Below, piece by piece: positions 33,179 to 34,726 of a DNA stretch of 34,726 nucleotides (positions are counted from its first letter, which is position 1; each line of letters opens with the position of its first letter). Source of the stretch: an uncultured Treponema sp. (GTDB lineage: Bacteria; Spirochaetota; Spirochaetia; Treponematales; Treponemataceae); the NCBI GenBank assembly GCA_946185925.1, contig CAMHLH010000003.1:1-34726 (forward strand), written 5' to 3'. Position numbers and translations under genes: made by a program. The notes under the pieces are model-generated. The model had not been told where the DNA came from. It saw only the letters and a program-made list of their open reading frames with translations, and did no database searches.

Positions 33179-34726
33179 TCACCGGGAATACGAAGAATCG
33201 ATATTCAGCTCAGAACGGTACTTCGCCACGGTGCGCCTGGCGACTTTCACGCCCCTCTCCAAAAGCAAATCCGCTATTTTCTGGTCGCTCAGACGCTTCT
33301 TTTCGTCCTTTCGCTCCTCAAGAATCTTGGCAATCTCGAATTTCACCCCCTCCTTGGAAACGGGAACGGAATCAAGACCGGAAAACTCGACAGACTTCTG
33401 GCTCTGCAAAGTCGACGGATTCACCGCGTTCGTGAAGAAGTAGCCGAAATCGAAGACCCCCCAGTCGCAGGCAAGGTACTTTTCGTTGGCCATCCTCGAT
33501 ATGGTCGAAGCGTCCAAGCCCAAAGCGTCCGCAATGTCCTTCTGCCTGAGCGGGGACAGAAAGCGGGGGCCTTTCAGGAAGAACTGCAGCTGCCTCCTCA
33601 CAATCTCCGCGGCCGCCCTCGCCAATGTGCTTCCTCGGAAGTTCACGCCGTCCATGAATGCGCGGGCACTCTGAATGGCTTCCCTGGAAAAGTTGGCTTC
33701 GGCCTTCTGCTTTTCGCTGCGGCTGTCCTCCGGAATCGAGTTCATCCTCTCGGAAAAACGCTCGTAGCTCTCGGACAAGCGGAGGAGCGGCATATTCTCG
33801 TTCGAGACCGTGATGCGGAACGGGACGGCCCCATCCTCAGCCTCGGACTCGGGGATTCTCTCCACGCGGACGTCGGGGGAGATGAAACTGACGCCCGACG
33901 AGCTGAAATTCCTGGCGGGATACGGGTCCAGCCTCTTGATGAAGGACAGAGCCTCCTCCACATCGGACTCTGAAAAAGCGTCGGGGAGGGCTTCTGTCAT
34001 CTGCCCCTCGTTGGCGAATCTCAAACTCTTCTGGGAGTCTATGTAGCGGTTGATTTTCTTGGTGATTTTCGGTATCTGCGGAGGGTCGAGCAAGTCGAAA
34101 TGGCCGTTCAAAATGAAGAGGGCGGAAGCCGGGACAGGCTCCTCCTCAGCCATGATTCTCGCCTGCACGAGCAGGCTCTCTTCAAAGTTGGCGCAGCAGG
34201 TGCCAACCGGGTCCAGCCTCTGGACGAGATTCAGGCATTCGGCCATGAACTTCCGGCTCCTGCCCTTGAAAATCGACTCGACTGAGAGAATGTGGAAGCC
34301 GTTGCCGTCGAGGTTCTCTATCAACTTTCTGCAGTACTCGGCTTTCGGCTCGGAAATGTCCATAGAATTGAGCTGGTGCAGAAGATGCTCCGAAAGAGTC
34401 TCCCTGTCGTCGGCGTTGGACTCCAACGCGGTCTGGAAAGCGTCCGAAAGGTCGTCGCGGGAGCTTGAAGAATAACGCTCGTAGTCGGAAAAGCCGTCGA
34501 ACCGTTCCTTTTTCCCAAGACTTCCAAGCGAACTGCCATCCGCCTGCCCGCCTGAAAAATCCGGCTCCTCGACCTCCAGCGCGGGGTTCCTCTCCGAAAA
34601 CCTGGCAATCTCCTCCACAAGGTCGGCTGAAGCGAGCGACAAAAGCTTCAAGGACTGAAGCTGCCTCTGACTCAAGCGCATATTCTGCGTCTGAGCCATC
34701 TTCTGAGACTGATTCTGATTCTGCCG
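33179..34726 (-). CDS. rpoN: RNA polymerase sigma-54 factor; frame remains open to the window edge so the true start may lie outside
   Basis: RpoN box 'ARRTVAKYR', 'HLLHQLNSM', 'RLDPVGTCCANFEESLLVQ', 'LARAAAEIVRRQLQFFLKG...LRQKDIADALGLDASTISRMANEKY', 'FDFGYFFTNAV'. ORF track start 34699; upstream in-frame codons read RQNQNQSQK. Confidence 0.95.
   Translation of the reverse strand, partial: RQNQNQSQKMAQTQNMRLSQRQLQSLKLLSLASADLVEEIARFSERNPALEVEEPDFSGGQADGSSLGSLGKKERFDGFSDYERYSSSSRDDLSDAFQTALESNADDRETLSEHLLHQLNSMDISEPKAEYCRKLIENLDGNGFHILSVESIFKGRSRKFMAECLNLVQRLDPVGTCCANFEESLLVQARIMAEEEPVPASALFILNGHFDLLDPPQIPKITKKINRYIDSQKSLRFANEGQMTEALPDAFSESDVEEALSFIKRLDPYPARNFSSSGVSFISPDVRVERIPESEAEDGAVPFRITVSNENMPLLRLSESYERFSERMNSIPEDSRSEKQKAEANFSREAIQSARAFMDGVNFRGSTLARAAAEIVRRQLQFFLKGPRFLSPLRQKDIADALGLDASTISRMANEKYLACDWGVFDFGYFFTNAVNPSTLQSQKSVEFSGLDSVPVSKEGVKFEIAKILEERKDEKKRLSDQKIADLLLERGVKVARRTVAKYRSELNIDSSYSR

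Noticed and set aside
1-34726. tRNA/rRNA genes or insertion sequences
   Set aside because: Intergenic gaps are short (mostly under 150 bp) and I saw no cloverleaf-like or rRNA-like sequence, no transposase ORF and no terminal inverted repeats.

Overview
The window looks like a chromosomal segment of a Treponema-like spirochaete. This is judged from protein content: short AlaRS, a pallilysin-like domain, HPr/HprK, and LysM/lipoprotein families. It is mostly core housekeeping genes: a GNAT toxin-antitoxin-like pair, a 7TM-SpoIIE phosphatase, dnaE, a YggT family protein, recG, an RpoD/RpoS-type sigma factor, groES, a TPR lipoprotein, nusB, a SurA/PPIC-like protein, alaS, a large pallilysin-like/OmpA protein, a CDP-alcohol phosphatidyltransferase, a Cmk-like kinase, a Nudix hydrolase, holA, lexA, ptsH (HPr), hprK, hpf and rpoN. 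The most unusual part is a five-gene minus-strand locus (22737-29534) made of shuffled and duplicated modules. It contains two near-identical LysM proteins, two lipoproteins (one with about 8 expanded alternating helical repeats) and a chimera joining the two families. All three non-LysM members share a C-terminal 'GIEDED...FANP' block and a terminal S-[ST]-[IV]-DAK tail. Other leads are several genes (dnaE, hprK, pgsA-like, alaS, SpoIIE, recG) whose predicted -10 box sits 6-9 nt before the ATG with no Shine-Dalgarno, suggesting leaderless mRNAs; a LexA with Val-Ala at the usual Ala-Gly scissile position; a Tp0751-like domain embedded in an OmpA protein; and a perfect 14-bp inverted repeat in the leader of the SurA-like gene. 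All calls were made by eye from sequence; no database search was run.
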